A stretch of 60,906 nucleotides of DNA from Perkinsus olseni. Taxonomy: Eukaryota > Perkinsozoa > Perkinsida > Perkinsidae. The DNA lies in contig JABANP010000310.1 in the NCBI GenBank assembly GCA_013115135.1, positions 1-60,906 on the forward strand. The letters are read 5' to 3'. The notes under the pieces are model-generated. The model saw only the letters and a list, made by a program, of their open reading frames with translations, was not told the origin of the DNA and made no database searches. The translations under genes were made by a program, and so were the position numbers. This document shows, piece by piece, positions 31,374-42,699 of the stretch; within the stretch, counting starts at the first letter, position 1, and each line of letters begins with the position of its first letter.

Positions 31374-34300
31374 CTACCCTGTCATACTAAGCGTCCATAG
31401 TGGAAGCAACATCTGCTCGGCCTCGTCCAACTTATATTCTTGTACCAAGAAGAAACCATCATTAGTCCAAGATAATCTCTGACCATATCGGACCGTACCA
31501 TCAGCGTCCTTCCAAGCGACAAAATAAGTTCTAGTAGGATTACGGAGTACTCTGCGCTTGGTTGGCTCGGCGAACTCGACAGGCTTGGGAGTGGAAGGTA
31601 ACCTCTTCCTTCCATAATGAGTTGGAACCTCCTCTGCGCTCGACTGCTGCGTCGCAGCAGGTCCTCTTTGAGCAATAGGTTCCTCGGCCTCTATAGAACC
31701 TTGAGTTCGTGAAGGATGACTGTCATCATCTTTAATGTGGTCCTTGTGGTAGACTTGGACTGAACCATCGGAGAACTTGACCTCGACACATTCCTTCCCC
31801 AAGTGACGCGTTATTATCCCCGGAACCCATATTGCGTCAAGCTTATGGGAAGGTGGTTGGTAGACTAACACTTGGCGACCAACTTCGTAGACCGGGCGAA
31901 CAACTGGACCTACTGTAGCAGACCTACTCTTCTTCCATTCTTCTCTCCAAATCTTAGTCATCTTCTCTCGGTTTCTATCCAATTTTTTCACAGCGTTGAG
32001 AATCATACCACCACGAGTCTCATTCGGGTAGGATAGATACTCTTGGATAGAGTCTGTCGTGAGAGCCTGTTGAGATAAAGATGACATCATCATATTCTCG
32101 AATGGTAGCGCCGCATCAAATCCGAATACGATTTGGTGAGGAGTCAGTCCAGTAGTCTCGTCAACAGAACTGTTCATAGAAGCCTGAATGAATCTCAGTA
32201 GTTCATGCCATGAACTAGGATTTCGTCCTTGTAGGGAACGGCGTAAACTTCTGGTCAAGTGCAAATGGGATACTTCGTAGAAGCCTCCCGAAGAAGGGTG
32301 ACGGACTGGTAGGGTAAGGTGCTTACAAGAGTAGTATGCGCAAAGCGCATCAAAGGAAAGGGAGATAAGGTTACTCCCCAAATCCGTAATCACTGTGGAT
32401 GGTGCTCTGTAGACCAGAAATACTTCACGCTCTAGTACTCTACAGATCGATGAAGTAGAGATATCACTGAGCGGAAATAGAAGGCAATAACGACTTAGTA
32501 AATCCGTCACAGTGAGTATCCAACGAGCACCACTACTACCACCAGCTTGTATAGCACCTGGTACCAAGGGCCCTACCAAGTCGCATCCAATAACCTCGAA
32601 GGGTGCCGAAGGGCACCTTAAGTGACTCTCATGTCGGAGCTTCTTTGCGGGGGTGGTTACTAGGCAGGCAGCACAGGAGCGTACAACACTCTTAATAGAC
32701 TTGCGCAGTGCAGGAGCCCAGAACAACTTCCGAACGTGACGGTAAGTGGCATCAACTCCGACATGGCCCCGTATATGATGATAATAACTACCAAGTTCAT
32801 TGAGCAGTGATGATACTGCTGGACGTGGTTGAACTATCTTCAACGATTCATCCTCATCCCAAGACTCTACCTTACAAAGGACACCGTTGAATAAAACACA
32901 GTGTTGTATGTAGTGGTAGAGAGAAGGGGGTAGATTCGCTTTGAACGAACTAGGGTCCAAAGACGATTCTAAGACCTCCTTAGCTTCTCGAACTTGTGGG
33001 TCGCGATCCTGCTGGTTGATCAAGAACCTTCGGATGACTTCCGACGAGTCTGTCGGACCACGACCGCGCCAAGCTTGAAATGATTTATCAAGAGTCATAA
33101 ACTTACATAATGAGGGGATGCTATTAATAGTCGGGATCATCAATGAATAAGGATAATGAAAATCGATAATATCCGATGCCATAGTGGGAATCTCACGAGT
33201 AGTCGACTTATCAACTTCACAGCAAATATTCGTAAGAACATTTGACGGTGGAAGGTCCTCTGCGACACGTGAGAGAATATCTACTCTATTAATATAAAAA
33301 GAATTATGTGAATGATGAGAGAATGTTACATTCACTCCTAATAATCTCAACTCCTCAACGGCTTCATCAATCGACGATCTTAATCTCGATATCGACAATT
33401 GCTCTATGCCGTGGATCTTACGGGGTGACGAGCGCATGCGACGGATGGAGACCAGACTATCATTGCAGACTTCGACGGATTTGAGCGAATTCCACCATTC
33501 ACTCTGCATCTGATCGATTACTGCAATGAAGGCCATCAACATCCCGTAAAGCTCACGTCGGTTCGCATGCCAAGTACAACCGTAAGGGAAGAGCTTGCTC
33601 TCGGCGTAGACGGAAATCCAACCGGTAGATGCGAATCCAACTGAGCCTGAAAGCTGGCCAGCTGGGACCCATAACTCTATTCCATAACCGGTATTGGACG
33701 CATCAACAACAATCTTCAAATCTCGGGCATTCTTAATGAGCGGCACTGCCCCGTTGAGTTGCCGCCATATTACTTCAGCTGCTTGCAAATGCTTTCGGCA
33801 TTGCTGCTCCTCCTTGGAGTCAATCTCATCATCCCAATTTCCGGTACAGCGGCCGGCTATCTGCCTCGCTATATCGCAGTGAGCTCGACACTGCGCCTCC
33901 CCAGCTGATCGTGTGATATCGAGATAGCGACCTGCAGCAGCAAAGATCCCTCTTCTAGTCGGCTGAAAATCTCTATTCTCAATCGGCAGTCTACGGACTG
34001 ATAATACTCCTTTGGGGTCCCAGTTCCAGTCGGCACCCAGCCAACGGCAGAACTGATCCTCTGACTGACCCCATAAGCTCCTCTTACTCTCTGGTAACTC
34101 GAATCCGACTTTAGAGAAGAGGTTGATCATATCTCGGTTCCACATCGATCGAACTTCTTCATTTGGCGATATGATGAGATAGTCATCCATCACTCGTACT
34201 ACTTCCACCATAGGGAATTTCGCTCTGAGAATGGCGAATAGGATATCGCCAATACTCTCTAAGGCATTGGGCCCTATTGAAAGGCCGAAGGCAAGGCGAT

Positions 34301-37136
34301 TAGTCGCCTTGAGAGAGTTGGAGAGACTATCACGGCCGCAATCAATGTAAAGCACTTTATTGACGGCTATTCTATAAAATGCCTTACTCGCGTCCATCTG
34401 CTCTACAACAGCTTGGGGGTAGAGTTTTGCTCTCAACTCTCTGACTGCCTTCTGGACTGATCGGCGACGGCTTGAACATTTTGGGCTTCTGGAATTGTAG
34501 CCTCTGAAATCGAGGCATGGGCGGACTGGCGTGGTTTTCGAGTCGCTCAAAGAGCAAACTGGAAAACACGTCGCCCACTCTACCTTTGGATCTTGTCCTG
34601 GATGTAGATCAACTTCGCACCACCATTGCCGATCGAAATACATCTGTAGTTCGGCCGCCCACTTCTCTCTCTGCACCGGGGTCAACTTACGAATCAGACT
34701 ATCTGGGCGCCAACTACCTCTGCTCTGCTGCTTCTCCTGCTGGTCAGTTGGATCGAGAGACCAATCGACCAAGAAGCGATACTGCTGATTATGAGTATCC
34801 TTAACCACACAGTCATTAGGATCAGCGATCTCGCATAACTTCTTCAAAGATAACTGATAAGACTGCGCATCCAGTATTTCGAATAGTCCATGATGATAGA
34901 TCCTCTGCAAAGCCGCGTCCAGAAAATTTTCATCTAAAGGTAGTCCATCCAACACTTTCACAATCTCAGCATCAAAGGGGTCCCGTGAGGTTGTCCTTGA
35001 CAGATTCCTGGATGACTCCTTAGACTCATCGTCGGCTTCTGTCTGTTCCGAATGATTCACTCGATATTCATCTTCATGAACAGTAGCCTCAACTTGTGCG
35101 AGCTCTATTACGGGTGCAGCAGCAACCTCCACAGCAGCGACGGTATTCACAGACGAACTTTCATCACGGCTCAAAAATTCTTGAAGCTGTTTGCGCAATG
35201 AAGCAGCAGCTTCTTCTTCCTCCGTATATATCAATCTTGCTCCTAGAATTCTTAATGCCGCACGACCCAAGATGATGGGATATGATAACTCACTTATCAC
35301 CAACAGTGGCAGCAATACTTCGGATCGAGGCTCTCCGACGTAACAGCGAATAACACATTCCTTTCGCACTATCCGAGCAGTCCCATTGGCACATGTTACG
35401 ACCACTGGCTTGATTCTCAAAACCTTGACATCAGTCGATAAACGATCCGCTACTGACTCTCGAATCATGGCCACTGCCGCCCCTGTATCAATCAATGCTG
35501 CGAACTGCTCGCCTGCGATCGAAATCCGAACAGTATCGGGACTCGATAGTAGTGAAAGAGACACTGCATCCCTCTCAACTACTCCCTCCTCAGAACTTCC
35601 CGATAGATTCCGATCAACACAACTCAGGTCTACAGCACAGAACGGGGCTACAGAGCAAACAGCACCATCGACTCCCGACTGAAGCTCAGCATTAGCAGCC
35701 GGAGTGGTTGCCTGACTTTGGCGACCAACCTCCACAAGATAGGCTGCAGCTGACTGCTTCGACGATGAGCTGCTCTCAATTGCTCTTCCCGCCGTCTGTG
35801 TGACCTGACCTGAGGGGAGGGGGTTCGGGCAGACATATTGAAGATGCCCGCTCTTGCCACATCGCTTACACATCGCAGACTTAGCACCTAATCGGCAATC
35901 CTTCGTAGAATGTCCCAGACCACACACACCACAGCGGCGGTTCATGCCGGCTGGACGTGCAGCCTGACAGAACTTCCAAGTATGACCCGGCTGCAGACAT
36001 CGACTGCAGGTTCCGCTGAATCGTGCCGGGTTGATACCGCTCTTAGAGCTCTCACCTTTCGGACTCGAGGATTGCCCCTGCTTCAATCCTGCCGAATCTT
36101 TTCGCTTCTCCTTTCCCGCCGACTTTCTAAGCTGCCGACTTTCGAAATAAATAGCATTGCGACGCAGCTCCTCAAAGGACGCGGACTCGATGGATGGTCC
36201 CATGCTCTCCAACGAGTCTAATATACGTGTATGCATGCCCGCTCTGGCACGGATACACTTATCCAAATCACTGTGCGCCCTCCCCGTCATCGCTACTACC
36301 AATGCACTTTCCATCTCCACTCGCGCGAAAAAATCTTCAACTCGCTCCGAATCCAGCTGCTTCAATGCCTCCCATCGCTGCACCATCTCCGAAGACGTGC
36401 ATGACTCCTTGAACCTCTTATCAAGATATTCCCAGAGACGCTGCACAACAATCTCGGGCGTCTGCTGATCTCGCTTCAATCCCGTACGGACCATCATTTC
36501 CAATTCTGATTTGAGAGCGCCCGCGAAATTCCTCATAATATAATAAACCTCTGCCTTCCCTCTCAATCCGTAAATCTCAATGGCATTCTGAATACGCTCC
36601 TTTATCAACCGATACGGGCAGCCATCAGTTGGGAAGCTCCAAGGGGCCGCTTCAACAAGATCCAATTTCAGCCACGAAATCGCAACATCACTCCCTTCAT
36701 TCTTCGCTCGAGTTCCCGAACACAACTTCTCTCTACTCTCTGTAAACCCATCGATTGCTCTCTTCAAATCACTGGGACGCCCGCTATACCACCCCTTGCC
36801 CAATCTATACATCGCGGCACATTGCTTGGAAAGATACCGAGCTAAATGCTCGAACCAGATTTCATCGAGCCCTTCTAAAGCTGCGGCATCAAGCATCGAT
36901 GCATATACAATTTTAGCAACTTCTACGTCCCGATCTGGTTCCCCTTCTTGTAGTTCCCCCCTCCCGGAGACCCACCGTTGATACTTCCTTCTTATCTCTG
37001 ATATCTCTTTCAAGAACTCTCTCGAGGTAGTGCATTCCAAATTAATCCTTTGGACCTCCGCACCAACATCGACGGCAGGCAGACGGGCCGGGACGACGCC
37101 CTCGACTATTTCGGCGAATCCTGCATCGGGTACCAT
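31374..37136 (-). CDS. Uninterrupted gag-pol polyprotein of a Ty3-like retroelement, 1920 aa
   Basis: The first ATG is at 37136; the frame is open without ATG to 37271. The N-terminal gag region is helical and ends in three zinc knuckles: CSRCLQPGHTWKFC (about 375), CGVCGLGHSTKDC and CKRCGKSGHLQYVC (about 425). The protease has LIDTGAAVAMI (D550). RT has MDASKAFYRI and MDDY (D984). RNase H starts VVDAS (D1145) with later acidic residues in NRREL and CNDS. The integrase has an HHCC finger (about 1458-1493) and a core D1519, D1585 and E1621, giving D-x35-E. A GPY/F-like YHKDHI tail follows. No stop or frameshift occurs over 5.7 kb, so this copy is recent or maintained. It directs reverse transcription and integration. 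Similarity to the element at 2965 is only at domain level. Confidence 0.93.
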   Translation of the reverse strand: MVPDAGFAEIVEGVVPARLPAVDVGAEVQRINLECTTSREFLKEISEIRRKYQRWVSGRGELQEGEPDRDVEVAKIVYASMLDAAALEGLDEIWFEHLARYLSKQCAAMYRLGKGWYSGRPSDLKRAIDGFTESREKLCSGTRAKNEGSDVAISWLKLDLVEAAPWSFPTDGCPYRLIKERIQNAIEIYGLRGKAEVYYIMRNFAGALKSELEMMVRTGLKRDQQTPEIVVQRLWEYLDKRFKESCTSSEMVQRWEALKQLDSERVEDFFARVEMESALVVAMTGRAHSDLDKCIRARAGMHTRILDSLESMGPSIESASFEELRRNAIYFESRQLRKSAGKEKRKDSAGLKQGQSSSPKGESSKSGINPARFSGTCSRCLQPGHTWKFCQAARPAGMNRRCGVCGLGHSTKDCRLGAKSAMCKRCGKSGHLQYVCPNPLPSGQVTQTAGRAIESSSSSKQSAAAYLVEVGRQSQATTPAANAELQSGVDGAVCSVAPFCAVDLSCVDRNLSGSSEEGVVERDAVSLSLLSSPDTVRISIAGEQFAALIDTGAAVAMIRESVADRLSTDVKVLRIKPVVVTCANGTARIVRKECVIRCYVGEPRSEVLLPLLVISELSYPIILGRAALRILGARLIYTEEEEAAASLRKQLQEFLSRDESSSVNTVAAVEVAAAPVIELAQVEATVHEDEYRVNHSEQTEADDESKESSRNLSRTTSRDPFDAEIVKVLDGLPLDENFLDAALQRIYHHGLFEILDAQSYQLSLKKLCEIADPNDCVVKDTHNQQYRFLVDWSLDPTDQQEKQQSRGSWRPDSLIRKLTPVQREKWAAELQMYFDRQWWCEVDLHPGQDPKVEWATCFPVCSLSDSKTTPVRPCLDFRGYNSRSPKCSSRRRSVQKAVRELRAKLYPQAVVEQMDASKAFYRIAVNKVLYIDCGRDSLSNSLKATNRLAFGLSIGPNALESIGDILFAILRAKFPMVEVVRVMDDYLIISPNEEVRSMWNRDMINLFSKVGFELPESKRSLWGQSEDQFCRWLGADWNWDPKGVLSVRRLPIENRDFQPTRRGIFAAAGRYLDITRSAGEAQCRAHCDIARQIAGRCTGNWDDEIDSKEEQQCRKHLQAAEVIWRQLNGAVPLIKNARDLKIVVDASNTGYGIELWVPAGQLSGSVGFASTGWISVYAESKLFPYGCTWHANRRELYGMLMAFIAVIDQMQSEWWNSLKSVEVCNDSLVSIRRMRSSPRKIHGIEQLSISRLRSSIDEAVEELRLLGVNVTFSHHSHNSFYINRVDILSRVAEDLPPSNVLTNICCEVDKSTTREIPTMASDIIDFHYPYSLMIPTINSIPSLCKFMTLDKSFQAWRGRGPTDSSEVIRRFLINQQDRDPQVREAKEVLESSLDPSSFKANLPPSLYHYIQHCVLFNGVLCKVESWDEDESLKIVQPRPAVSSLLNELGSYYHHIRGHVGVDATYRHVRKLFWAPALRKSIKSVVRSCAACLVTTPAKKLRHESHLRCPSAPFEVIGCDLVGPLVPGAIQAGGSSGARWILTVTDLLSRYCLLFPLSDISTSSICRVLEREVFLVYRAPSTVITDLGSNLISLSFDALCAYYSCKHLTLPVRHPSSGGFYEVSHLHLTRSLRRSLQGRNPSSWHELLRFIQASMNSSVDETTGLTPHQIVFGFDAALPFENMMMSSLSQQALTTDSIQEYLSYPNETRGGMILNAVKKLDRNREKMTKIWREEWKKSRSATVGPVVRPVYEVGRQVLVYQPPSHKLDAIWVPGIITRHLGKECVEVKFSDGSVQVYHKDHIKDDDSHPSRTQGSIEAEEPIAQRGPAATQQSSAEEVPTHYGRKRLPSTPKPVEFAEPTKRRVLRNPTRTYFVAWKDADGTVRYGQRLSWTNDGFFLVQEYKLDEAEQMLLPLWTLSMTG

Positions 37137-37321
37137 TGATCCGGGATTGAGGGAACTCAACAAGATAACTTGAGCCAAGATGGCTACAGATACCTCTCCT
37201 CTAGTGCGCAGGACCTCTAAAGTACTCAAAGCACAGATACTAGATGATCGGCTATGAGAACAAAAGCGCACGCCCGAAAGCGCTCGCGTATAGAGCGACT
37301 CCTCTAAAGCATCTCATAATA

Positions 37322-37422
37322 AGCGTATTCTGTGATACGGTATTATCGTAACGGTAACGATCATCCATTTCGTTGTCAAGTTCGCCCACTAATGGAAGAC
37401 GCATTCTCACACAAAACAATGC
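37322..37422. repeat. 101-bp direct repeat flanking the retroelement, right copy
   Basis: This is the partner of 31033-31133. Outside the 101 bp the flanks are unrelated. Confidence 0.6.
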
Positions 37423-39382
37423 TCGGGCTCTGGATTACCGTGGAAATTCACGTTGAGCAGCAGAAAATTCTGAAACCTAGCTCTCTGGATGAGAAGTGAG
37501 AGCAGCTCTCAGCGAGCTCCTCTGCGAAACTGTTTCGCCGAAACACACCCTAATCGAAAGCTTTGCAAATTTCTGATCTAATGAGCCCCGGGCCCGGGGG
37601 CCGTCTCACTCCAATATTGATACTCCAAAATTGGAAGAGGAGAGAATGAATGGTTTCTTAATGCGCTTCGCTGATGCGTTGTCAACACAGTGTTGAGTCA
37701 TGACTCATAAACAATCGAGGTGGCGTGCGCCACGAAATTGGGGTTGAACATTTTCGAGTTGAGTTTTAATCTCAGAGGATAGATTTTTTTCCAAATATTT
37801 CAGCAGGATCGCGTAACACTAATTGAGTAGTAGGGTTGTGGAGCAAGTAATGTACTTACTCAAGTATCACCGTAAACACTCAAGGGGCCTTAACGATGTT
37901 TTTACTTGATGAAATTTGTTACGGGAATGATCAAGGTGCCCTAAGGTTAACTCCAGGCGCTACTTGCGCTTGAGGAGCAAATTTGCTCTCCTTTGAAACA
38001 GGGCCCTCTACCTTTCTACTCACCCGCAGCGCATTGCGCGAAGATACGGCCTGAATCACTGTGTATAATCCCTCTGGTCCCCGAGATGGGACATGGCACG
38101 GTGCCGCGCTAGCGACGGTGAGGTCGGCAGGACCTCACGACGGCAGCAAGGATAACGCGGAGGCAAACTATGCCGAGGCCGGGGGCGACCGCGGTACCGA
38201 CTCTCAACCGCGGCTCCGGACCTCAACCGTGGCCTCGGCGATTATGCCGATGAAATCTCGCGATTTTTTGGCGTTTGATTCGAATCGAACCGTTCGATAT
38301 TCCGAGGGTGAAACATGCGATTGAGATGACGCTGAAAACGGGGTTGTGTAGAGCCTGACGAGAGCTTTCGATTGGTGTGGTCACAACTCGAGGGGCTTGA
38401 CCTTCTCAAGTCGGCAAGCTGTACCAGTCCACTGCTAGAACCCGAACTTGAGGCACTGTTGTGTGACGTGGTGATCTTGATGTCCCCTTGTAGCTGACAC
38501 AAAGCCTTGTCTCCCTTCTCCCCTTTTCCCTATTGTAAATTACAATACCAAATACAGTTTGTAATAATAAGTAAGTTATTACAACCCTACCAAAGGCTCT
38601 TTGGCAAAGGGGCTTTGCGTTTTCCTCGAATGACCGTCACTGAAACCTCGGAGGGGCTTGAACAGCACGCTGGAAGTGCTCAAACTCTGAGCACTTGAGC
38701 TTTGAGCCTCAAAGCCTCCCTCGTCGTAGAATCCTTTCAAACACCACAGCTCTCTGAGCTATGAGTGTTTGGTCTCGCCTGGCCTGGATAAGGGTGTCTC
38801 AGGGATTGGTTTGGTGCTCGTAAGTTGAGATCTCGGTTGATTAACGAGTGTGGCGGCCACACTGTGTGGGTATTTGGGCCTGCTACTCAGAACTCGTTTC
38901 GTTGGGGTTGCGATGTACATCATACAGTACATCCACAAATATCTCCAACCAGACTCTGGTTACAAAACTTTTATGCAGCTAGATACCCTGGTTACCAGAG
39001 TATGACATTGATGAGCTTTTGCGATCTGCGCAACTCAACAGATAGGTTCACGATATTAAGTGGCTTATACGGAAAGCTTTGAATACTACGTCGAGTTTTC
39101 GGATGAGTGCATCTGTATGATCGGGAACAATGGTACGTGAAGAACGGTGTGGGAGGTTGCCATGCCCAGCTTGCGGCTTCGAGCGAGACACACCTAGCCG
39201 TCGTAACCATGGCGTTGTGGCTGCTACTACTGCGGTCATAATCGAGAGCTCCCTAACGCAAATCGATGGGAAGCTCATACCCGTTACGCAAGCGAGCCGC
39301 ATTCGCTTTGCGACGGATTATGCTTGTGGTACAACATCGATTTTCTATCTTTCCGTCAGCCACCCTGCTTCAATCAAAACCC
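37423..39382. other. Gene-poor stretch with a short dispersed-repeat copy
   Basis: No gene was recognised. It contains dispersed-repeat copy 3 (about 38071-38235), which lacks the snap-back insertion and so serves as an outgroup. A 1-nt-centre palindrome lies at 38531-38547, followed by a ttgtaataa/ttattacaa hairpin. Confidence 0.5.
38071..38235. repeat. Dispersed repeat family, copy 3 (partial)
   Basis: It starts cctctggtccccgag and shares ggacctcacgacggcagcaa and cgcggaggcaaactatgcc with the other copies. Its cagcaagga joins taacgcg directly. Confidence 0.75.
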
Positions 39383-39905
39383 TTACAGGAAGCTTGCCAG
39401 AACTAATCCCCGCGCGCTTCTTCGTCTTTTCGGGAAAGACTTTTCCGCTGTCGCCCGAGTAGCATACATCTTCCAACAGTCGCTCCTCCAAGCCCCACTA
39501 GCCTTGATTTCCTCCTCTGATACGTTCCTTACGCTGCGTCGCGTCGTTCCGGTACGTCGTAAACTATGGCCAGTGACTTGGTCCATATCCCATAGTCGGT
39601 ACTGGTGGGGGTAGTGCACTCGCAGCAGCTTCTTCAACTCCCTAGCGCAGGCCCCTTGCACATCTCAGCATATCTCCGTTAGCGAGTTTCTCTTTTCGCT
39701 CCTTCACTGAACTGAAGTTCAGCTCGTGAGCCACGCACCAAAGCACCCCACACTCAGCTCCTTTCGTTTTTGCTCCGCTGTCGACAATCTTCTTTGTCAA
39801 CCCACTTTTCGTCTTCGGATTCCAGATGTCTATTGTTACTCTCATCTGGGTTGGAGGCTGAATCAAATGAATATCCTCTCCGCGGAGATTCTACGTTTCA
39901 TCCAG
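39383..39905 (-). pseudogene. Tyrosine recombinase relic (Crypton- or DIRS-like)
   Basis: The minus strand encodes IDIWNPKTKSGLTKKIVD, then TGHSLRRTGTTR and then ASGAWRSDCWKMYATRA. This is the C-terminal half of a tyrosine recombinase: a PKTKSG strand-turn, the HxxR box, and the W...Y pair carrying the nucleophile tyrosine. The frame shifts near 39660 and stops lie upstream. It is unrelated in detail to the recombinase at 44327. Whether it came from a Crypton DNA transposon or a DIRS-type retroelement cannot be decided, as no RT lies beside it. Confidence 0.6.
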
Positions 39906-40860
39906 CCTGCTGATCGTACCGATACTCATTGACGTTAACACTTTCAGTTGGTCAGTTCTGGAGCCAATGAATGTTTCCAAACTTGCGATGCCTCTCAATT
40001 TGAGAGGCTGAGTCTCAAAGCCTCATCTGATATCACCGGTGCTTCCTTCTAGTTCACGCGGAGGGACTCCCTGGCCTTCCGAGCCCCCAGCGTTGCTCTC
40101 TTGATCTGAGCTTCGTCCTGCGCAGCCAACGGCTGTTCACCCACAAGCGCTCCCCTTATAAGTAATAAAGTAATGATTCATTACCCTTTCTCGAGCAGTA
40201 CTGTTCTTTGCGTAGTCTCGATGCTCGCCTACTTCGTCCATTCGAGTCCAAGGAATCCTTGGAAAGGATTGAGATGAGTAAATCACTACGATGTGGTGAA
40301 ACATTGACGGGCCGACTGTAGTGACTGCATGGAGCTTTTATCAACTTTTTGATAGAAAATGTTATAGGAATTACCCTCTCTGGCCGGTTTTGCGTGTTCA
40401 GTATCACTCGAACCTCCTGAGTTGATTTCAGTGGGAGATGCGGATTCCCCATGCTCGAAAACGTTTACGCTCAAACTTTCAGCCTTCATCGCTCCCGTAC
40501 CGTGGAGAAAGTGGGGTTGGATTGGTTTTCTCGGCGTTTTCGGCGAGCGTCGTTAGGCGTTCGCACAATAGGCTTCGAGCCTGTGGCCGCCACGCTCCGT
40601 TTTTTCACAAGGTGACTGGAATAGGTGCGCATTTCCGAATTCTAATTCTCTGATTCTCCTCACACACCGCTTTCAATCCAAACGAATGGCATGTCCATTT
40701 CATGAGGCGCGCCGCCATGTTTCCTCATTAGGGTTCGTGCAGTTTGCAGAGTTGCTGGCGCTATAATTCTGTCGATTGCGTAATCGATTGCAGTGCTCCG
40801 TGCACCGTTGTTCGCATGATTCCTATTATTGGTATCCTGGTTCGTCGCTGCTAAGGGCAT
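39906..40860 (-). pseudogene. Broken coding-like stretch upstream of the recombinase relic
   Basis: Minus-strand segments look protein-coding but are in different frames with stops between them. Examples are IDYAIDRIIAPATLQTARTL (near 40770), a basic DARRKRRENQS (near 40540), INSGGSSDTEHAKPAREGNS (near 40400) and EAQIKRATLGARKARESLRV (near 40080). They lie in order upstream of the recombinase relic and could be the rest of the same element or the exons of an unrelated gene. No family is recognised. Confidence 0.35.
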
Positions 40861-42162
40861 CAGTGTTACTAAACGTGTATCGGAAAACGTTCTCCCAAAG
40901 TGTTAATCTGCAATTGAGTTACTGAAGTTGGCTTTCTACAAGCTGCGCGGTAGCGCGGGTTCGATACTATATTACTGTGACAGTAATATGTACTGTCACA
41001 GTGACGCCGGGCGTGCGCGATACGCAACGGTTGTCCCTTTTTTGTTGTAGACTACAACTTGTAGTGTCCTTCATTCTTGTTGGTCCTTGAGCCGGTTGCT
41101 AGCCGTAAGGTTGGTAATTGTCTCACTGACTATTGTCGGTTGGACCGGGACTTCATATCGTTCCTAACGGAGCGCTTCGCACCCTTGTTGATTACTTAAC
41201 GCGGCGTTGACAACGCCCGATACTGGCAACCCATCAAACTCTAGCTTTAAGCTAGAGTTTTACGCTACGGTTCATGAGGCAACTTGCCAGACTTGCCTCA
41301 GGCAAGTCTAGCGTATGATGGGAGTCCCAATACATTCGAAAAAGATTCCTCTCCTCAATATGTCACATCATAGATACCATAGAGGAATTCGATTCAGGCA
41401 GTCGGACGCAAGTCGTCCGGTCCAATTGCGATAATGCACTCGAAAGGTCAGTAGGCGGGTCTCCCGTAAACGAATTATACTAGAGTTTCACGCTACCGTC
41501 TTTTAGGCAATTTCGCCGTTAAACCGCGAGCCCTTGTGACAAGGGCCTTGTCTCACCTGTCAAAGGGCACCACAACGATACCCTAACGGCTAGATTCTAG
41601 TTACCCTGAGATTCGGTCGGGGCAAAGGATGGGCCCTTGCTCCGAGTCAGTTACTCGTCCGTGGACGCTGCGGGGAAGCACTCAGGTATCGTCCCCATCT
41701 CACAACTTGGTCTACTTCTCAGTCGACCTTCGAACTTGCCCAATAAATTGACCGCGTAATTAACGCAGCAGCTACGGTCCGTAGCTCGTACGCACTCTTC
41801 CGTAGCCTATGCAAGACCTCAGTGAAGGAACAATGACCTCTCCAATATTTCCTCCAATGAACTCTTGCCCAAGTCTGTTCTTAACTCAACATATAAAAGA
41901 GTCCTCCAGAAATACCAACAGTCATCCTACTAGTCTAGTAGACTGGTTGCAACAAAGGACGAGGACAATCTCGCGATAAGTATCATGTCGTGGATTGAAC
42001 ATCGGAGTCTGATGATCAGACAAACAAAAGGGCTGCTCAACAATTGGGATGCTGAGTCAGCATTGCTGACCCTACAGAATTGAAGGTGTGGAGAGCTAAC
42101 AGTTAGCTGCCAAGTTAGCAGCTGAGTTATCGCTTAGCAGTGCTAACCTATAACGCATATCA
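40861..42162. other. Palindrome-rich spacer
   Basis: No gene was recognised. Perfect palindromes with 1-nt centres lie at 40969-40989 (10-bp arms), 41236-41260 (12), 41289-41309 (10) and 41530-41546 (8). The first overlaps a 12-bp inverted pair with a 5-nt loop (40974-41002). Confidence 0.7.
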
Positions 42163-42642
42163 TTAGTAAATGACGAAGATATCATATCCAGCGGTAGCAG
42201 TCGGTACATTGAGTTCCGTGTATCGGATAGCAGCTCCGGTATATATATGTGTGACTTTACTTTCTATATAGCTACCAGTTAGGAAGGTGTTGTCGAAATA
42301 ACCGCCGGAGTCGTCAACGAGTTGAGCACATTGACCCGTCAGCGTAAGAGTCATCCTGGATGCACGGCTGCTGCTCTGCTGAAGCTTATATCCACAATTA
42401 TATTGACCTCTAGGTAGGCGTTGTCGGTTGGCAGTAATGATAACCCTACCGCCCTGTTGGCTTGTGAACCGGAAATTCAGGATACCAGGCACCTTTTCAA
42501 CAGGACGGTATGAGTAGTAGTAGGTCTCATCGATGAGAATTCCGGATTCAGCGGTAGCACCCACATCGTTACTGAGGAAGACCTCTGAATCGCACTGAGA
42601 GGCAACGAACAAGAAGTACAGACCAGTTAGATACAGGTTCAT
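42163..42642 (-). CDS. Hypothetical secreted protein, 159 aa
   Basis: The minus-strand frame starts best at ATG 42642, where MNLYLTGLYFLFVASQCDS forms a good signal peptide. An in-frame ATG at 42699 would put 19 residues before it. The mature protein is rich in serine, threonine and tyrosine (DETYYYSYRPVEKVPG, then NCGYKLQQSSSRASR) with a cysteine pair and alternating hydrophobics, suggesting beta strands. It ends DIFVIY. The PG before a hydrophobic strand recalls the family at 23827 and 59643, but alignment is too weak to claim membership. It is probably exported, with unknown function. Confidence 0.65.
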   Translation of the reverse strand: MNLYLTGLYFLFVASQCDSEVFLSNDVGATAESGILIDETYYYSYRPVEKVPGILNFRFTSQQGGRVIITANRQRLPRGQYNCGYKLQQSSSRASRMTLTLTGQCAQLVDDSGGYFDNTFLTGSYIESKVTHIYTGAAIRYTELNVPTATAGYDIFVIY

Positions 42643-42699
42643 CGAGGTCAGCTGGAGTCGAAGCTGTAGTGGTTGCTTCTTTATATCGAAGAAGGGCAA

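Larger units (their letters stand above)
31033..37422 (-). mobile_element. Ty3-like retroelement with an intact gag-pol frame
   Basis: The limits given here are the flanking 101-bp direct repeats (31033-31133 and 37322-37422). The repeats lie 240 bp past the stop and 51 bp before the open frame, as LTRs would, but they lack terminal TG...CA and target duplications. They also differ by 5 percent although the coding region is undamaged. The true ends are therefore uncertain. Confidence 0.6.

Noticed and set aside
36796..36981. Plus-strand open frames across 33.7-37.0 kb
   Set aside because: They lie opposite the continuous gag-pol frame and have no independent features.
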